Numbered from the stretch's first letter, positions 33,637 through 42,835 are shown. The stretch: DNA of 64,000 nt from Natrinema gelatinilyticum (GCF_024266705.1 NZ_CP100757.1:124001-188000), one strand, 5' to 3'. A program made the numbers and translations. Notes: generated by a model not told the origin, from the letters alone.

Positions 33637-34866
33637 CTACCCCGCCCTGCTCGACCTGACGGCCTCGCTGAGGACGGGGCTTCCTGCTTCCAAGACGCGC
33701 TTTGCAGATACAGGTGTATCCACAGGGAGCGCAGTCTCCACAGGCATTGAATCGGAGTGAACCAGTCCTACTTTCTTGAGACCTCGGGCAAGGATATTCC
33801 ATGCCGCGTTCGCGTCTCGATCCGCTTCGAACCCACACGCCGGACACGAGTGCTCACGCACCCACAACGGTTTATCCGTCTTCACGCCGCAAGACGCACA
33901 TTCCTTCGTCGTGTTCCGTGGGTTTACCGGAACGTAGTGCGTGCCTTCGCGGTCACACTTGTAGTCGAGCATCCGAAGAAAAGTACCCCACGCGGCGGAT
34001 GCTCGGTTGCGTGAATTTGAATCGAACTGCATCATTCCAGCGACGTTCAGGTCTTCAACAGCCACGAGGTCGTACTCCCGAGCATAGTAGTTCGAGAGCT
34101 TGTGTAAGAAGTCACGGCGCTTCTGTTTCAAATCGGCGTGACGGCGAGCGACGACCGTTCGCTGAGTCTCCCAATTCGCAGAGCCGTGTTCCTTCCGCGA
34201 GAGATCGCGCTGTGCGCGTTCCAAACGCTCACGTTCTTCGTACAGGTCGAGGCTTTCGATTGCATACCCGTCCGTGTCATGGGCGTACTTGAGGATGCCC
34301 ACGTCGATGCCAACACACTTCTCGGGAGCCTTCGGTTTCTCGGGCGTTTCTTCGTCAACGTCGATGGCGAACGTCCCAAACCACTCACCCGTCGGTTCTT
34401 GCTTGACCGTGACCTGTTTGATGGTCGCGTTCTCGGGGATATCTCGGTGGAGATGGATTGGAATCTCACCGAGTTTGCTCAGCCACAATACGGGCCGACC
34501 GCTCGTATTCTTGAGCTTGAAGCCGGTTTGGTTGTAGGTGAGCGAGTGGTAGTCCCGAGGTCGCTTCCATTTGAGCATCCCAACGGCGCGTCCGTTCTCT
34601 TTCTGTGCTTTCAGTGTCGAAAGATTGTCGTAGACGCGCTTGACGACCATCTGTAACACCTTCGAGTGAACGTCTCGGAGGTCATCCCACCACGATTTGA
34701 GGTCGGGGAGCGTTCCCTGCACCTTGTATCGGGCGGGGATGTCGTCGGATTCGTTGAGTTTGAATAAGCAATGATTGTACAGTTGTCTACAAATATCGAC
34801 GTGGCGCAGAAGTTCCTCTCGGATGGCGACTGTCGGTTCGATCCGATATTTGTAGGTGTACTGCAT
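33637..34866 (-). CDS. tnpB: TnpB, RNA-guided nuclease of IS200/IS605 elements
   Basis: 409 residues, intact. RuvC motifs: VGIDVGI near 188 (Asp), VAVEDLNV near 270 (Glu) and EADRDANAAWN near 350 (Asp). The zinc ribbon CASCG...CPACG is present. It is a clearly different lineage from the TnpB at 18610 but has the same C-terminal tail (AKRVLEAGSPVL). It starts 3 bp after a DUF2080 gene and both should be co-transcribed. The 3' end overlaps a predicted omega-RNA scaffold (hairpin CCCCGTCCT/AGGGCGGGG on the minus strand). Confidence 0.95.
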   Translation of the reverse strand: MQYTYKYRIEPTVAIREELLRHVDICRQLYNHCLFKLNESDDIPARYKVQGTLPDLKSWWDDLRDVHSKVLQMVVKRVYDNLSTLKAQKENGRAVGMLKWKRPRDYHSLTYNQTGFKLKNTSGRPVLWLSKLGEIPIHLHRDIPENATIKQVTVKQEPTGEWFGTFAIDVDEETPEKPKAPEKCVGIDVGILKYAHDTDGYAIESLDLYEERERLERAQRDLSRKEHGSANWETQRTVVARRHADLKQKRRDFLHKLSNYYAREYDLVAVEDLNVAGMMQFDSNSRNRASAAWGTFLRMLDYKCDREGTHYVPVNPRNTTKECASCGVKTDKPLWVREHSCPACGFEADRDANAAWNILARGLKKVGLVHSDSMPVETALPVDTPVSAKRVLEAGSPVLSEAVRSSRAG

Positions 34867-34869
34867 GGC

Positions 34870-35022
34870 CTATTCGTCGGGATCTGGTTCAGAAACACGA
34901 ACGATTTTCACGTCCGCTCCGATCCACCGCTTTGGGACAGTGATGTGAGCACCGCCACTTCCGAAGGGTTTCACGGTTTGGTCAAGGACTTCTTTAGCGT
35001 CCTCTGTTTCGTACCTATCCAT
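34870..35022 (-). CDS. DUF2080-family transposase-associated protein
   Basis: 50 residues: MDRYETEDAKEVLDQTVKPF, then GSGGAHITVPKRWIGADVKI and an acidic end. This AbrB/SpoVT-like strand pattern (VKPFGSGGAHITVPKRW) is the hallmark of DUF2080 proteins, which precede tnpB in many haloarchaeal elements. The ATG at 35022 sits 6 bp from a perfect palindrome that overlaps the promoter. A role as repressor of the element is plausible but not shown. Confidence 0.85.
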   Translation of the reverse strand: MDRYETEDAKEVLDQTVKPFGSGGAHITVPKRWIGADVKIVRVSEPDPDE

Positions 35023-35027
35023 CACTC

Positions 35028-35050
35028 ATCTATATGTATCCCATATAGAT
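35028..35050. promoter_or_regulatory. Palindromic operator/promoter of the DUF2080-tnpB operon
   Basis: ATCTATATG TATCC CATATAGAT is a perfect 9-bp inverted repeat with a 5-bp spacer. Its TATA-like half lies about 25 bp before the DUF2080 start, so it covers the TATA box of a leaderless promoter. A dimeric AbrB-like DUF2080 protein would suit such a site. Confidence 0.5.
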
Positions 35051-35191
35051 ATAGTTTTTGATTTTTTGATTACGTGTGCCTGTGGGCCAGTCGTTGTACA
35101 GTGTATGAAAGACGATGACGGCGCTGTATCCCCTCCCTACTCGCTCGCGGTGCTCGCTCCTTGAGGAAGGGGACTTAGCGCCTGAAAACAG

Positions 35192-35570
35192 TTAAACGGT
35201 CGGCTCGATATTCTGGTTCGTCCGGAAACGGTTGTCCAGATCATACTCGTTCTTGAGAGCGACGAGTCTGTCGAGTCGTCCATGGTAGAGGCCTCGATCG
35301 CCGCCTCGTCGTCCGCGTTGAGGTAATTGATGGACGCGCCCTGGGCCAAGTGCTGACGTATCGTGTCGTGGAACGCTCTCGCCCATTCGATGCACGAAGC
35401 GTCGCCAACTGGGTCGTCCTACCGGGGAGCGACGGTCAACGCGCACTCCTTGTCCTGGTCAGGGAAAGCGGTCAAGTCGTGATCGATCCGGCCAATTGCC
35501 CCGCCCACCCAGTCGAAAAACGCCACCGCGTCCGAAGTCGGAAACGGTGTTATAGTGCTGAACAGGCGCA
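35192..35570 (-). pseudogene. C-terminal remnant of a berberine-bridge-type FAD oxidoreductase
   Basis: Minus-strand pieces read CALTVAPR then a stop, ARAFHDTIRQHLAQGASINY, LNADDEAAIEA and, after a frameshift, YHGRLDRLVALKNEYDLDNR ending FRTNQNIEPTV. This is the BBE C-terminal motif (RL..LK..YDP.N.FR.NQNI). The final stop lies in the left end of the TnpB element. One nonsense codon, one frameshift and loss of the FAD domain make it dead. Confidence 0.75.
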
Positions 35571-35696
35571 AAACCCACGACTTCACGGCCCGTGACTATG
35601 ATAGGGAGCAGCATGCGCCGGCGGCTGTCACGTTCGGCAGCCGGATGCGACCCCAAATTGCCCCAATTTATCAGGGTCCACGACTCACCCTGCAGT

Positions 35697-36269
35697 GTGT
35701 TTCCGCTCGGCCATCTCGCCTTCGCGTATCTCTGGTACGTCGCGTACGCGGCCCTCACGCGCCGGCCGTTGCCAGCTCGCTGGGCGCTGGTCCCGATGGC
35801 AATCGGCAGTCAATTCCCCGACCTGATCGATAAACCACTGGCGTATTACGGCGTCCTCGCGAGCGGCCGATCGGTCGCCCATTCGCTCCTGATCACCGTA
35901 CTCATCGCCGGCCTCGTCACCTGGGGCGCCCACGTGCTCCACCGCTGGCGCCCTGCGCACCGCTGGGTCGGGCGTCTATGTGTCGTCACTCCGGCGGCGT
36001 TCAGCATCGGCTACCTGTCGCATCTAGTTGGCGATAGTCTCGGGCCACTGCGCGCGGGCGCTTACGACAGCCTGACCTATCTGGGCTGGCCGCTACTCGC
36101 CGCGCCCCGGTATGCGGGCGACAGTGTCGCTCCCTGGATTCGCATCCTCGAGCTATACCGCCAGTCAGGGACCCACCCGGAACGTCCTTTGATCGTGACG
36201 GCGCTGCTCGTGTTCATCTCGCTGCGCGTCTGGGCCCGGTTCGGCCCGCCACGGCCCGCCGACGGCTGA
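35697..36269 (+). CDS. Membrane-bound metal-dependent hydrolase (YdjM/DUF457-like)
   Basis: I prefer GTG 35697 (reading MFPLGHLAFAYLWYVAYAAL, 190 residues) because the upstream part of the frame is basic and unlike the family. Motifs: PLGHLAFAY at the start, SQFPDLIDKPLAYYG near 45, GRSVAHSLL near 62 and YLSHLVGDSLGPL near 110. These His/Asp sets bind metal at the membrane face in this family. There are about four to five helices. The substrate is unknown. It is very GC-rich compared with its neighbours. Confidence 0.75.
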   Translation: MFPLGHLAFAYLWYVAYAALTRRPLPARWALVPMAIGSQFPDLIDKPLAYYGVLASGRSVAHSLLITVLIAGLVTWGAHVLHRWRPAHRWVGRLCVVTPAAFSIGYLSHLVGDSLGPLRAGAYDSLTYLGWPLLAAPRYAGDSVAPWIRILELYRQSGTHPERPLIVTALLVFISLRVWARFGPPRPADG

Positions 36270-36563
36270 CCGCCGGTGGCGCCGGGCTGCGAGGCGCGTC
36301 GCCGACCAGCCCGCCACTCTCGAGTGGGCGGCGCTGGCCGCGCGGGCGGGCGCCGGGGGGCGGATTCACACGACGGGCGGTGCGACGGAAGGGCCCACCG
36401 ACTACATAACTGTTTGGCACCCCTCGGCCGACGGCACGCCCTGCTTCGCAAGCCGCACCTGCCACCGACACTCCTGCCGGCTGGCGTCGACGAGTGACGA
36501 CCGGTGGAAGCTCCAGCGGCTGGTCTGGGCGGCGCCCCACTGTCCCCGACTGCCATGGACCGG
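36270..36563. other. GC-rich stretch after the hydrolase gene
   Basis: A plus-strand frame stays open from the hydrolase stop to about 36670 and contains GRIHTTGGATEGPTDYITVW and CFASRTCHRHSC, which look protein-like. It has no ATG or GTG start near its beginning. It may be a truncated gene or a product of GC richness. Confidence 0.3.
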
Positions 36564-36776
36564 CTACTGCACACGGCTGGCCGACTGCTCGAGCGACCGA
36601 ATCCCCGCACATTCGAGGGTAGCACTCGTCGCCACCTCCTCAAGTCCGAGCGTCGAATGGGCAGTACAGTAATAGAACACACTCGACGCGCCCGATTTCG
36701 TATTGATGACGTCAATCCGGTAGGTTGCGGCATCATCACAGGTCGGCCACCATTCGCAGGTCATGTTATGTGTCAA
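36564..36776 (-). CDS. Small Cys/His protein, unrecognised
   Basis: 70 residues: MTHNMTCEWWPTCDDAATYR, then VFYYCTAHSTLG. Two Cys pairs with a His suggest one zinc site near the N-terminus. An alternative start is the Met at residue 5. The frame fits the local composition. No partner gene. Confidence 0.4.
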   Translation of the reverse strand: MTHNMTCEWWPTCDDAATYRIDVINTKSGASSVFYYCTAHSTLGLEEVATSATLECAGIRSLEQSASRVQ

Positions 36777-36981
36777 CTATTACCACGATATAGTTGTTTG
36801 CTGCCACTCTCGGGTTAATCGCCTCCTAACAGGTAGTTTCGGCTTGGATGGAGTGCCTTTCTCGAGCAGCCCTCGACAGTCCACACAGTGAGATGTCCTT
36901 GAGTTCATCATCATCGACGACAGGTATCTGCGGTACCAGTTACTGCAAACGCGCTCGAGGAACGCGAGATAACAGATGACT

Positions 36982-38630
36982 TGTGAACTACTCCGCCCTA
37001 CCGCGCTCGGGCCTCCCCGGCCCTCGCTTGGTGCGGACGGAGCGTCCTGTTTCTGTGTCGGAACGTGCAGGAACAGATCCCACAGCGTCCACAAGACGCT
37101 CCGCGTCTCGTGCGGCCCGGCAGAACGCCATAATGAGTGACAGAAGTTATGGGCATAGACTGAGACGGGCGAGTGATGGGAGGAAACCGGCGAGGCGATC
37201 TTGTTCGTCATCTAAGTGAGCAGGAGTTGGATCGTCTGCTGGACGAAGCAGACGATCCAAAGATCATCAAGCGACTCACCTTTGTCAAACGTCTCTACAA
37301 GGGAGCAACGTACGAGGAAGCAGCCGACGACGTTGGCAAATCTGCGTCGACTGGAAGTCGCTGGGCGCGTCGATGGAACGATGGCGGACTTGGTCAGTTG
37401 ACACCGAACTTCGGGGGCGGAAGGCCCCCGAAGCTCGGTGACGAGGAACAAGAGCGTCTGTTAGAACTTCTCCGGGAGGGGCAACCCTGGAAAGCACAGG
37501 AAGTTCATCAGCTCTTGGACGAAGAGTTCGGTGTAGAGTACCATCCGGATTATCTCGGTCGATTCCTCCGGAATCTCGGACTGTCCTACGCTAAACCACG
37601 TCCAAAGCGCCCCTCTCGGCCAGAAAACGCAGATGAAATCCTCGAAGAACGCGTCACAGACGCGTTCGACGAGGAGACAGAGACGGCACATAACAAGCGT
37701 CCTGATGATGAGGACGAAGGATGGGTCCTCGACGACGATATTTGCACGGATGGGGGAACTGTCGTCGGTTTTTGTGATGCTTCGCATCCACAACCATACG
37801 ACAATTCGCATCGACTGTGGTACGTTGATGATCCGACACTGGAACGACCGCTGGTGAAGCTTGACGAACCAGCGGTCGGGTGCTATACGCTCAACGGCGA
37901 AAGTGTCCTGACGTTCCCTGAAGATCAATCGAAAGAGAACATCTGTGCGCTATTAGAGCAAGTCCGCGAGCAGAATCCGGGAACACGGATTCTGCTCGTC
38001 TTGGATACCTTCTCGTCTCACATCTGTGAACACACGCGCAAACGCGCACATCAACTCGGTATTGATCTCGTCTTTCTTCCGGTCGGCTCACCACATCTCA
38101 ACCCGATTGAACAGGTCTGGAAAGTACTCAAACGCACTGCCTCGCCAATCGTGGTGGCGAGCGAGAGCGCGTTCCGAACTCTCGCTCGCCGTCTCTTCGA
38201 CACCCTTACCGATCGACTCGGATTTGCCAAGTCCTGGATCGATCAATTCCTCAGTCCATATTTGCAAAAGTTATCTTGATAATTACGGCGTTCTGCGGAC
38301 GGTTCCAGACTCCGCAGGCGGCTTCCCTTTACAGGTGGTTCGGAGTGTCCCGCTCCTACCGGTTGGACACTCGGCCACAACCGACGATGCACGCTTGTTG
38401 TCGCGTTTGAACACCGGCGGAAGCGTGGTGAGCATCTTACTCTCACCTTCGACCGAAGGGATAATAAGGGTGCCGATTCACACGAAACCAAGACGTGCGG
38501 GCGCTGTATCCCCTCCCTGCTCGCGCCTTCGGCGCTCGCTGCGGATAGCGCGGGACTGTCGGTCCCGCTGACCATGCGAACGGCGTCGCCGTGAGCAGAA
38601 GGGGGCTTAGCGCCCTCAATTACAGCTAAC
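36982..38630. mobile_element. Nested element, copy 1: IS630 inside a TnpB-less IS200/IS605 shell
   Basis: The outer ends are those of the local TnpB elements: GTGAACTAC at 36983 and the GCTAAC end at 38630, with the GGCGCTGTATCCCC...TTAGCGCC fold near 38494-38612. In place of tnpB there is an IS630 unit (37120-38296) bounded by GCAGAACGCC(A/G)TAAT inverted repeats, plus about 200 bp of shared shell sequence. The same 1.65-kb structure occurs inverted at 55623-57264. Confidence 0.75.
37176..38279 (+). CDS. IS630-family transposase
   Basis: About 367 residues from ATG 37176 (a GTG one codon earlier is possible). The N-terminal helix-turn-helix reads KGATYEEAADDVGKSASTGS. The DDE domain has VVGFCDASHPQP, LLVLDTFSSHICEHTRKRAH and HLNPIEQVWKVLKR (catalytic Glu). 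In the second copy the middle motif is LVLDNFSSH, the normal IS630 form, so the Thr here is a substitution next to the catalytic Asp. The frame is intact. Confidence 0.92.
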   Translation: MGGNRRGDLVRHLSEQELDRLLDEADDPKIIKRLTFVKRLYKGATYEEAADDVGKSASTGSRWARRWNDGGLGQLTPNFGGGRPPKLGDEEQERLLELLREGQPWKAQEVHQLLDEEFGVEYHPDYLGRFLRNLGLSYAKPRPKRPSRPENADEILEERVTDAFDEETETAHNKRPDDEDEGWVLDDDICTDGGTVVGFCDASHPQPYDNSHRLWYVDDPTLERPLVKLDEPAVGCYTLNGESVLTFPEDQSKENICALLEQVREQNPGTRILLVLDTFSSHICEHTRKRAHQLGIDLVFLPVGSPHLNPIEQVWKVLKRTASPIVVASESAFRTLARRLFDTLTDRLGFAKSWIDQFLSPYLQKLS

Positions 38631-38688
38631 CATCCCCGAGAACAGTTCACCCGATACCAAGATTGAAGCGATAATATAACTGAGAGAC

Positions 38689-41211
38689 TCAATATCCTGC
38701 CGTTTCGAGTTCGTCTAGGAACGCCGGCCGGTTCGAGTGTTTCTCACGGAGATGTTCAATGAATGGTGCCAGCTCCTTGTCGAACCCGAGGTCCTCCATG
38801 TCACGCAAATGTTCGATAACGGTCCTGTAGTGGTCGCGTCCGGTATCGGCTGCCAGAGACAGTTCCAGCAGGTCCCGATATGCCTCGAAGTACGCTTCTG
38901 GATCGACCTCGGCGACGGGCTCTCGATACCGCCGAAGCGTCTCGAGGTCATCACTCTCCAGAACCTTCTCAAAGGCCGTTTCGAGGTCGTCCTCGCGGAC
39001 GTACAGCTCGATTAGTCGGTCGGGATGGATTCGACCGAGTTGGGTTCGTAACCCGTGGGAGATCGACTCCCACTCCTCAGCGGAACTGGCCGATCGTAGA
39101 CCGTCGTAGGCGTCCCAGTCCTCGAAGCGGACGAACAAGATCCGGAGCACCTCTCGATAGCGCTCGTCGTCGTGTCCACGGTAGAACTCGGCTGCCAGCT
39201 GATGGACGTTGACAGAGTGTGGAAACTCCTCCAGTCCGTCCTCGACGACCTCCTGTGCTCGCTCGTCCTGTCCATCGGCTCGTAGCACGTCGACGTATTG
39301 GCGATAAAACTCGCTCCGTTCAATATAGACGTCCTCGAGGACAGCGGCTAGTTGCTCGCGTTCCTCGAGTTCTGAGAGGATCCACAGATAGGTCGACAGG
39401 AGCTGTTGTTCGTCCACGTAGAGACTCAGTTGTTGATCAGGACGACCATCGCCACCTCGAGACCCGGTCGTCTCCCCATTCTCGTCCGGTCGCGACTCCA
39501 TTTCCTCAAGGATGGTCGTGAGCGTCTCACCGACGAAGTCGGTCACCTCGAGTGGGCCGATATCGAGATGTTCGACATCCAGTTCAGCACCGGTGAACGA
39601 TTCGACCTCGAGTCGCCACTGGGTCGGATCCGGAACTCTCTCATCTGTCTCGACGGCATTGTCGATGTCTGTCTGTGGTGTCCCGCTTTCTGATCCGGGC
39701 CCGGCTGCAACGACCGCTCCCGTCTCGTTACTGGCGATGCCGTCCAGCGCTGGAAGGTCGGATTGCACGAGTGAGAGCAGATGCTCGAGATTATCAGCTG
39801 TGGTACACACTTCACGGAGCGCGCTGTCGTAGTAGCCCCGGATGAAACGAAACTCGGCAGTTCTGTACTGCTCGTAGAGGTACTCGAGGTGCTCACACAC
39901 TGTCTCGAGGTCGAACTCCCCCTCGCAAAGACACGCGGCGTAGGCATCGATGGCAGACTCGAGTTGGCGACCGTAGTGGCCACTACTGTTATCGATCCGT
40001 TCCAGGTTCTCGCGTATCGCCTCCGCCAGAGCCCGGTAGATTTCGAGGGCACGGTCGTACTCGCCGTTCTCCCGGTAGGTCGCTGCGAGGTCGTCGTATT
40101 CGGTGAACTCGAGGTGGGTGTCGTACTCGACAATCCCGCGGCGGCCGGCGACGTTCTCGAACCGGCGGTCAATATCACGCTTGTAGTCGGCGACGCTTTT
40201 CTCGATCGGCTGGCCGACCGTGGCAAGAAACCGCTCTCGAAGAGACTCGTTGTCGGCGAGGACCGCACGCAGAAAGTCCCGGAGCGTCTCGACGTCCGCG
40301 GTCTCGAGTGCTGACTCGAGGTCATTGCCCGCTATCGACGTCTCGAGAGACACGAAATCCGACGCACTCGATGGTTCGTCCGAAGTCGTATTCTCCTGGA
40401 ACTGATCGATTATCGCGTCGTATCGGTCTCGCACTGCCAGCAACACTGCAACGATGTGTTTGCAGTCGCCCGCGTAGTCGTACGGACAGGAACACCATCC
40501 GTCGAAGTTCTCGGCAGAGAGGTCCACCGTCGTCCGGTATTCCCGGCTCCCCCGCACTTTTGCAGTTACCTCATATCCCTCGACCGTCAGCTCCCGTACA
40601 CGCCCTTCTTCGAAGTAGGAGACGCCGCGCTGGAACGACTGTGCGGTACAGATATCCCGAATCGCGTCGCGGATTGGTTCGTAAATCTCGGCGACGGGCG
40701 GGTCGGTGCTGGTCCCGTCTCGAGACCCGGAACGCGAGTCTGAACCGAAACCAGACGAGTCAGGTGACCACGACCAGTCCTCAAGTGGCACACGCTCGGC
40801 TACTGCTGGCGTCCCCCTCGCCTCGACTTCCTCGAGAAAGCCGATGGCGGTTTTCGTTGGGTCGACGTTCCCCCAGCCGTGGTGGGTACCCCAGAACTCC
40901 GTTGCCCACACGAGCTCGTCGTCGGCGACGATGCCGACATTCCCCACGATGTCCTCCTGGTCGCGATACCGCTTGGAGGGGGCACCGCCGAGCCCTTTCT
41001 GGAGTGTCTGGTTGTACGTGAAATCGTCCCAGGCGTCCTCGAGTGACCGGGTCTCGGCCTCACCGACGAACTCCCGCGGCGGCGCTCGCTGTGGTTTGAC
41101 CTGGACGACTTCGACTGGAATCGCGTGTTCCTCGTGGATCGACCCGAGTAACTCGAGTGTCCGACGGTGATCGACCCCGACGTCCGCTTCAGCGTAGTAA
41201 CGTAGTTTCAT
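38689..41211 (-). CDS. SWIM zinc-finger protein with helical-repeat C-terminus
   Basis: 840 residues. Residues 1-130 form a domain with KLRYYAEADVGVDHRRTLELL and an HHGWGNV segment. A SWIM finger follows (CSCPYDYAGDCKH, near 240), which binds nucleic acid or protein. From about 330 to the end the protein is helical and TPR-like (repeats such as YRENGEYDRALEIYRALAEA). SWIM proteins of this kind are sometimes neighbours of Swi2/Snf2 helicases, but none is here. Cytosolic, very acidic. It lies just inside the left nested element of the 17-kb block. Confidence 0.85.
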   Translation of the reverse strand: MKLRYYAEADVGVDHRRTLELLGSIHEEHAIPVEVVQVKPQRAPPREFVGEAETRSLEDAWDDFTYNQTLQKGLGGAPSKRYRDQEDIVGNVGIVADDELVWATEFWGTHHGWGNVDPTKTAIGFLEEVEARGTPAVAERVPLEDWSWSPDSSGFGSDSRSGSRDGTSTDPPVAEIYEPIRDAIRDICTAQSFQRGVSYFEEGRVRELTVEGYEVTAKVRGSREYRTTVDLSAENFDGWCSCPYDYAGDCKHIVAVLLAVRDRYDAIIDQFQENTTSDEPSSASDFVSLETSIAGNDLESALETADVETLRDFLRAVLADNESLRERFLATVGQPIEKSVADYKRDIDRRFENVAGRRGIVEYDTHLEFTEYDDLAATYRENGEYDRALEIYRALAEAIRENLERIDNSSGHYGRQLESAIDAYAACLCEGEFDLETVCEHLEYLYEQYRTAEFRFIRGYYDSALREVCTTADNLEHLLSLVQSDLPALDGIASNETGAVVAAGPGSESGTPQTDIDNAVETDERVPDPTQWRLEVESFTGAELDVEHLDIGPLEVTDFVGETLTTILEEMESRPDENGETTGSRGGDGRPDQQLSLYVDEQQLLSTYLWILSELEEREQLAAVLEDVYIERSEFYRQYVDVLRADGQDERAQEVVEDGLEEFPHSVNVHQLAAEFYRGHDDERYREVLRILFVRFEDWDAYDGLRSASSAEEWESISHGLRTQLGRIHPDRLIELYVREDDLETAFEKVLESDDLETLRRYREPVAEVDPEAYFEAYRDLLELSLAADTGRDHYRTVIEHLRDMEDLGFDKELAPFIEHLREKHSNRPAFLDELETAGY

Positions 41212-41350
41212 TGTCGTCTCGAGTGCATATGTGAGAGTACAAACGGTCGCGTCTTGATGGCTTTGATATCTGTGAGAGAAACACCCACACGGTGACCGAA
41301 GAAGGGTTGGAGACCATCAGGCAGCCGGATCAATTCCTGCAAAGCGCATC

Positions 41351-41421
41351 GTGGAAGCACGAAGCCTACCCTCACGGAGCGAATGATATCTGCCGTGAGC
41401 GAGTAGGGTGAGATAGTTCAC
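41351..41421 (+). ncRNA. Orphan omega-RNA-like right end of a TnpB element
   Basis: GAAGCACGAAGCCTACCCTC is followed by a hairpin CTCACGG...CCGTGAG, then GAGTAGGGTGAG and ATAGTTCAC. Order, spacing and end sequence match the omega-RNA scaffolds at 19830-19892 and 33632-33695, but there is no tnpB upstream. It is a decayed scar or a solo RNA. Its GTTCAC end supplies the stop codon of the minus-strand DUF1616 gene. Confidence 0.55.
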
Positions 41422-42533
41422 GACTCGGTGACGTTCACCCAGAGGTGAACGGAGTACTCTGTGTCGTTCATCGAGGGCTCGGCTGGCACGTCGCCACCAG
41501 GGAAGAGTAGCCAAACTATCCGCTGGTTCTCCCCAGTCATCGTTGGCTCGAGATTGAACTCGTGGTGCCAACGCTCGTTGTGCGCGATCGTGGTGTTAAA
41601 TCGATCAAGTTCGCGCTGTTCTTGAACGACTGTCTCGTTGACCGTCGTATTAGTATCTCCCTCACTGGTAGCCGTCTCGTTCTCGACCACCTCGACTTCC
41701 TGCTCCAGGACCACCACCGTGTACTCTGTCGTTTCGTGTTCGTGGTTGTCGATCCCGACGATCAGTTCTTGGCTCTCTCCTTGGACGAACTCGGTCGGAT
41801 AATCGTCGGCGACCAGTTCACCGTTGTCGTCCTCAGTTAATAGATAGATCGCTGAGAATTGCTCTCCGTCGGCTGGGACCGTCACCGCATAACCTACGCT
41901 CCCGGCTGCGAGTATGACCGATATCGCCAGCAAGACGTTCAATGCAGCATCTGCACGCGTATCTGGTTCAAGCAACTCCGTGCGGCCGGCAACGTACCAT
42001 TCTCGGTAAGGTACCTGAAACCGCTCGTCGACCGGCAGTGCCCGTCGGCGTCCTGCTGCCACAGCTGTCGAAGTAAGTGTGAAGCCACTGACTGCCACTA
42101 CGACTGGCACCAGACGAATTCCCCAGGGCGTGAAGTTCAGCACGAGGCCGATCAGGGGAACGATTGCAATACTAAGCCCGAAGGAGAGCGCGACGCGCTC
42201 GATGCCATCGATTCCGGACCGTGAGGCAATCGAGTCGTACCACCCATCCGGATCCGAGTCATCAACAAACGTCTGGCTGTCTGGTGATGTAGACTCGTCA
42301 TCTGATACAGGTGACTCACCAGCCTCGGGAAACAGCGCCGCGATAAACGCATAGCCAGGGACGAAGAGGACGAACGCGAGGCCGAGTGGAACCCGGAGTG
42401 GCGTCTCCCGAATCACAGGGGCCAGTGCAGTGATGTTAGTCGCGACAACGAGCACCAGCACAGCAGCGAGATCAGCGGGCAGTTGTCTGACTGGTCGTGG
42501 GAGCAACAACCACAATGACCGGAACGCAACCAT
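41418..42533 (-). CDS. DUF1616 membrane protein
   Basis: 371 residues. Four membrane helices lie in the first half, with the family's start VLVLVVATNITALAPVIRET and LGLAFVLFVPGYAFIAALFP, and a fifth near 215. The C-terminal 150 residues form an external beta-rich domain (EFVQGESQELIVGIDNHEHE) like that of archaeal cell-surface or glycosylation-linked DUF1616 proteins. The stop lies in a TnpB-type right end, so the natural C-terminus may have been altered by insertion. Confidence 0.85.
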   Translation of the reverse strand: MVAFRSLWLLLPRPVRQLPADLAAVLVLVVATNITALAPVIRETPLRVPLGLAFVLFVPGYAFIAALFPEAGESPVSDDESTSPDSQTFVDDSDPDGWYDSIASRSGIDGIERVALSFGLSIAIVPLIGLVLNFTPWGIRLVPVVVAVSGFTLTSTAVAAGRRRALPVDERFQVPYREWYVAGRTELLEPDTRADAALNVLLAISVILAAGSVGYAVTVPADGEQFSAIYLLTEDDNGELVADDYPTEFVQGESQELIVGIDNHEHETTEYTVVVLEQEVEVVENETATSEGDTNTTVNETVVQEQRELDRFNTTIAHNERWHHEFNLEPTMTGENQRIVWLLFPGGDVPAEPSMNDTEYSVHLWVNVTES

Positions 42534-42835
42534 TCAATCAATAGTACTGACAACGGAGGTAAAAACAAACCGAAAGGTATGCGCGAACGCCGTCGATAAC
42601 TTTCTATCAGTTGTTGGTAATACGATTTCTTTATTCAGCCGCACCGCTGTATTCTTCTCGCCCGAGTCATCCTGATTCTGGTGTTCCATTGGTGGCCTAT
42701 TAGTCGTTACTTCTCTGATGTCTCATCCGAGTGTGTCACAGAAAGCCTTCCAGATGCTTTGTTTCAACTCCCTCTGATTGAATCAGCCGATGAATAGATG
42801 TGTGAAGTGAACGACCGGGCCTGGTTTCACTCTAA
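42534..42835. other. Intergenic stretch with a dispersed 25-bp repeat
   Basis: No gene is evident. It holds the 25-mer at 42614-42638 that recurs at 60328-60352, and probably the promoter of the DUF1616 gene. Confidence 0.4.
42614..42638 (+). repeat. Dispersed 25-bp motif, copy 1
   Basis: TTGGTAATACGATTTCTTTA followed by TTCAG matches 60328-60352 in 24 of 25 positions, same orientation. Flanks are unrelated. It could be a solo transposon end. Confidence 0.5.

Larger units (their letters stand above)
33632..35197 (-). mobile_element. IS200/IS605-type TnpB element, copy 2, with DUF2080 gene
   Basis: The right end is GTGAACTAC at 33632 (minus-strand GTAGTTCAC). The left end is the GGCGCTGTATCCCC...CTTAGCGCC fold at about 35122-35182 and GTTTAACTG near 35197. 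It carries tnpB and, upstream, a small DUF2080 gene. It is inserted at the 3' end of a berberine-bridge-type gene. Confidence 0.8.

Noticed and set aside
37118..38298. TA target duplication for the IS630 unit
   Set aside because: The bases outside the GCAGAACGCC repeats are not TA on either side, so the exact IS630 boundaries remain uncertain.
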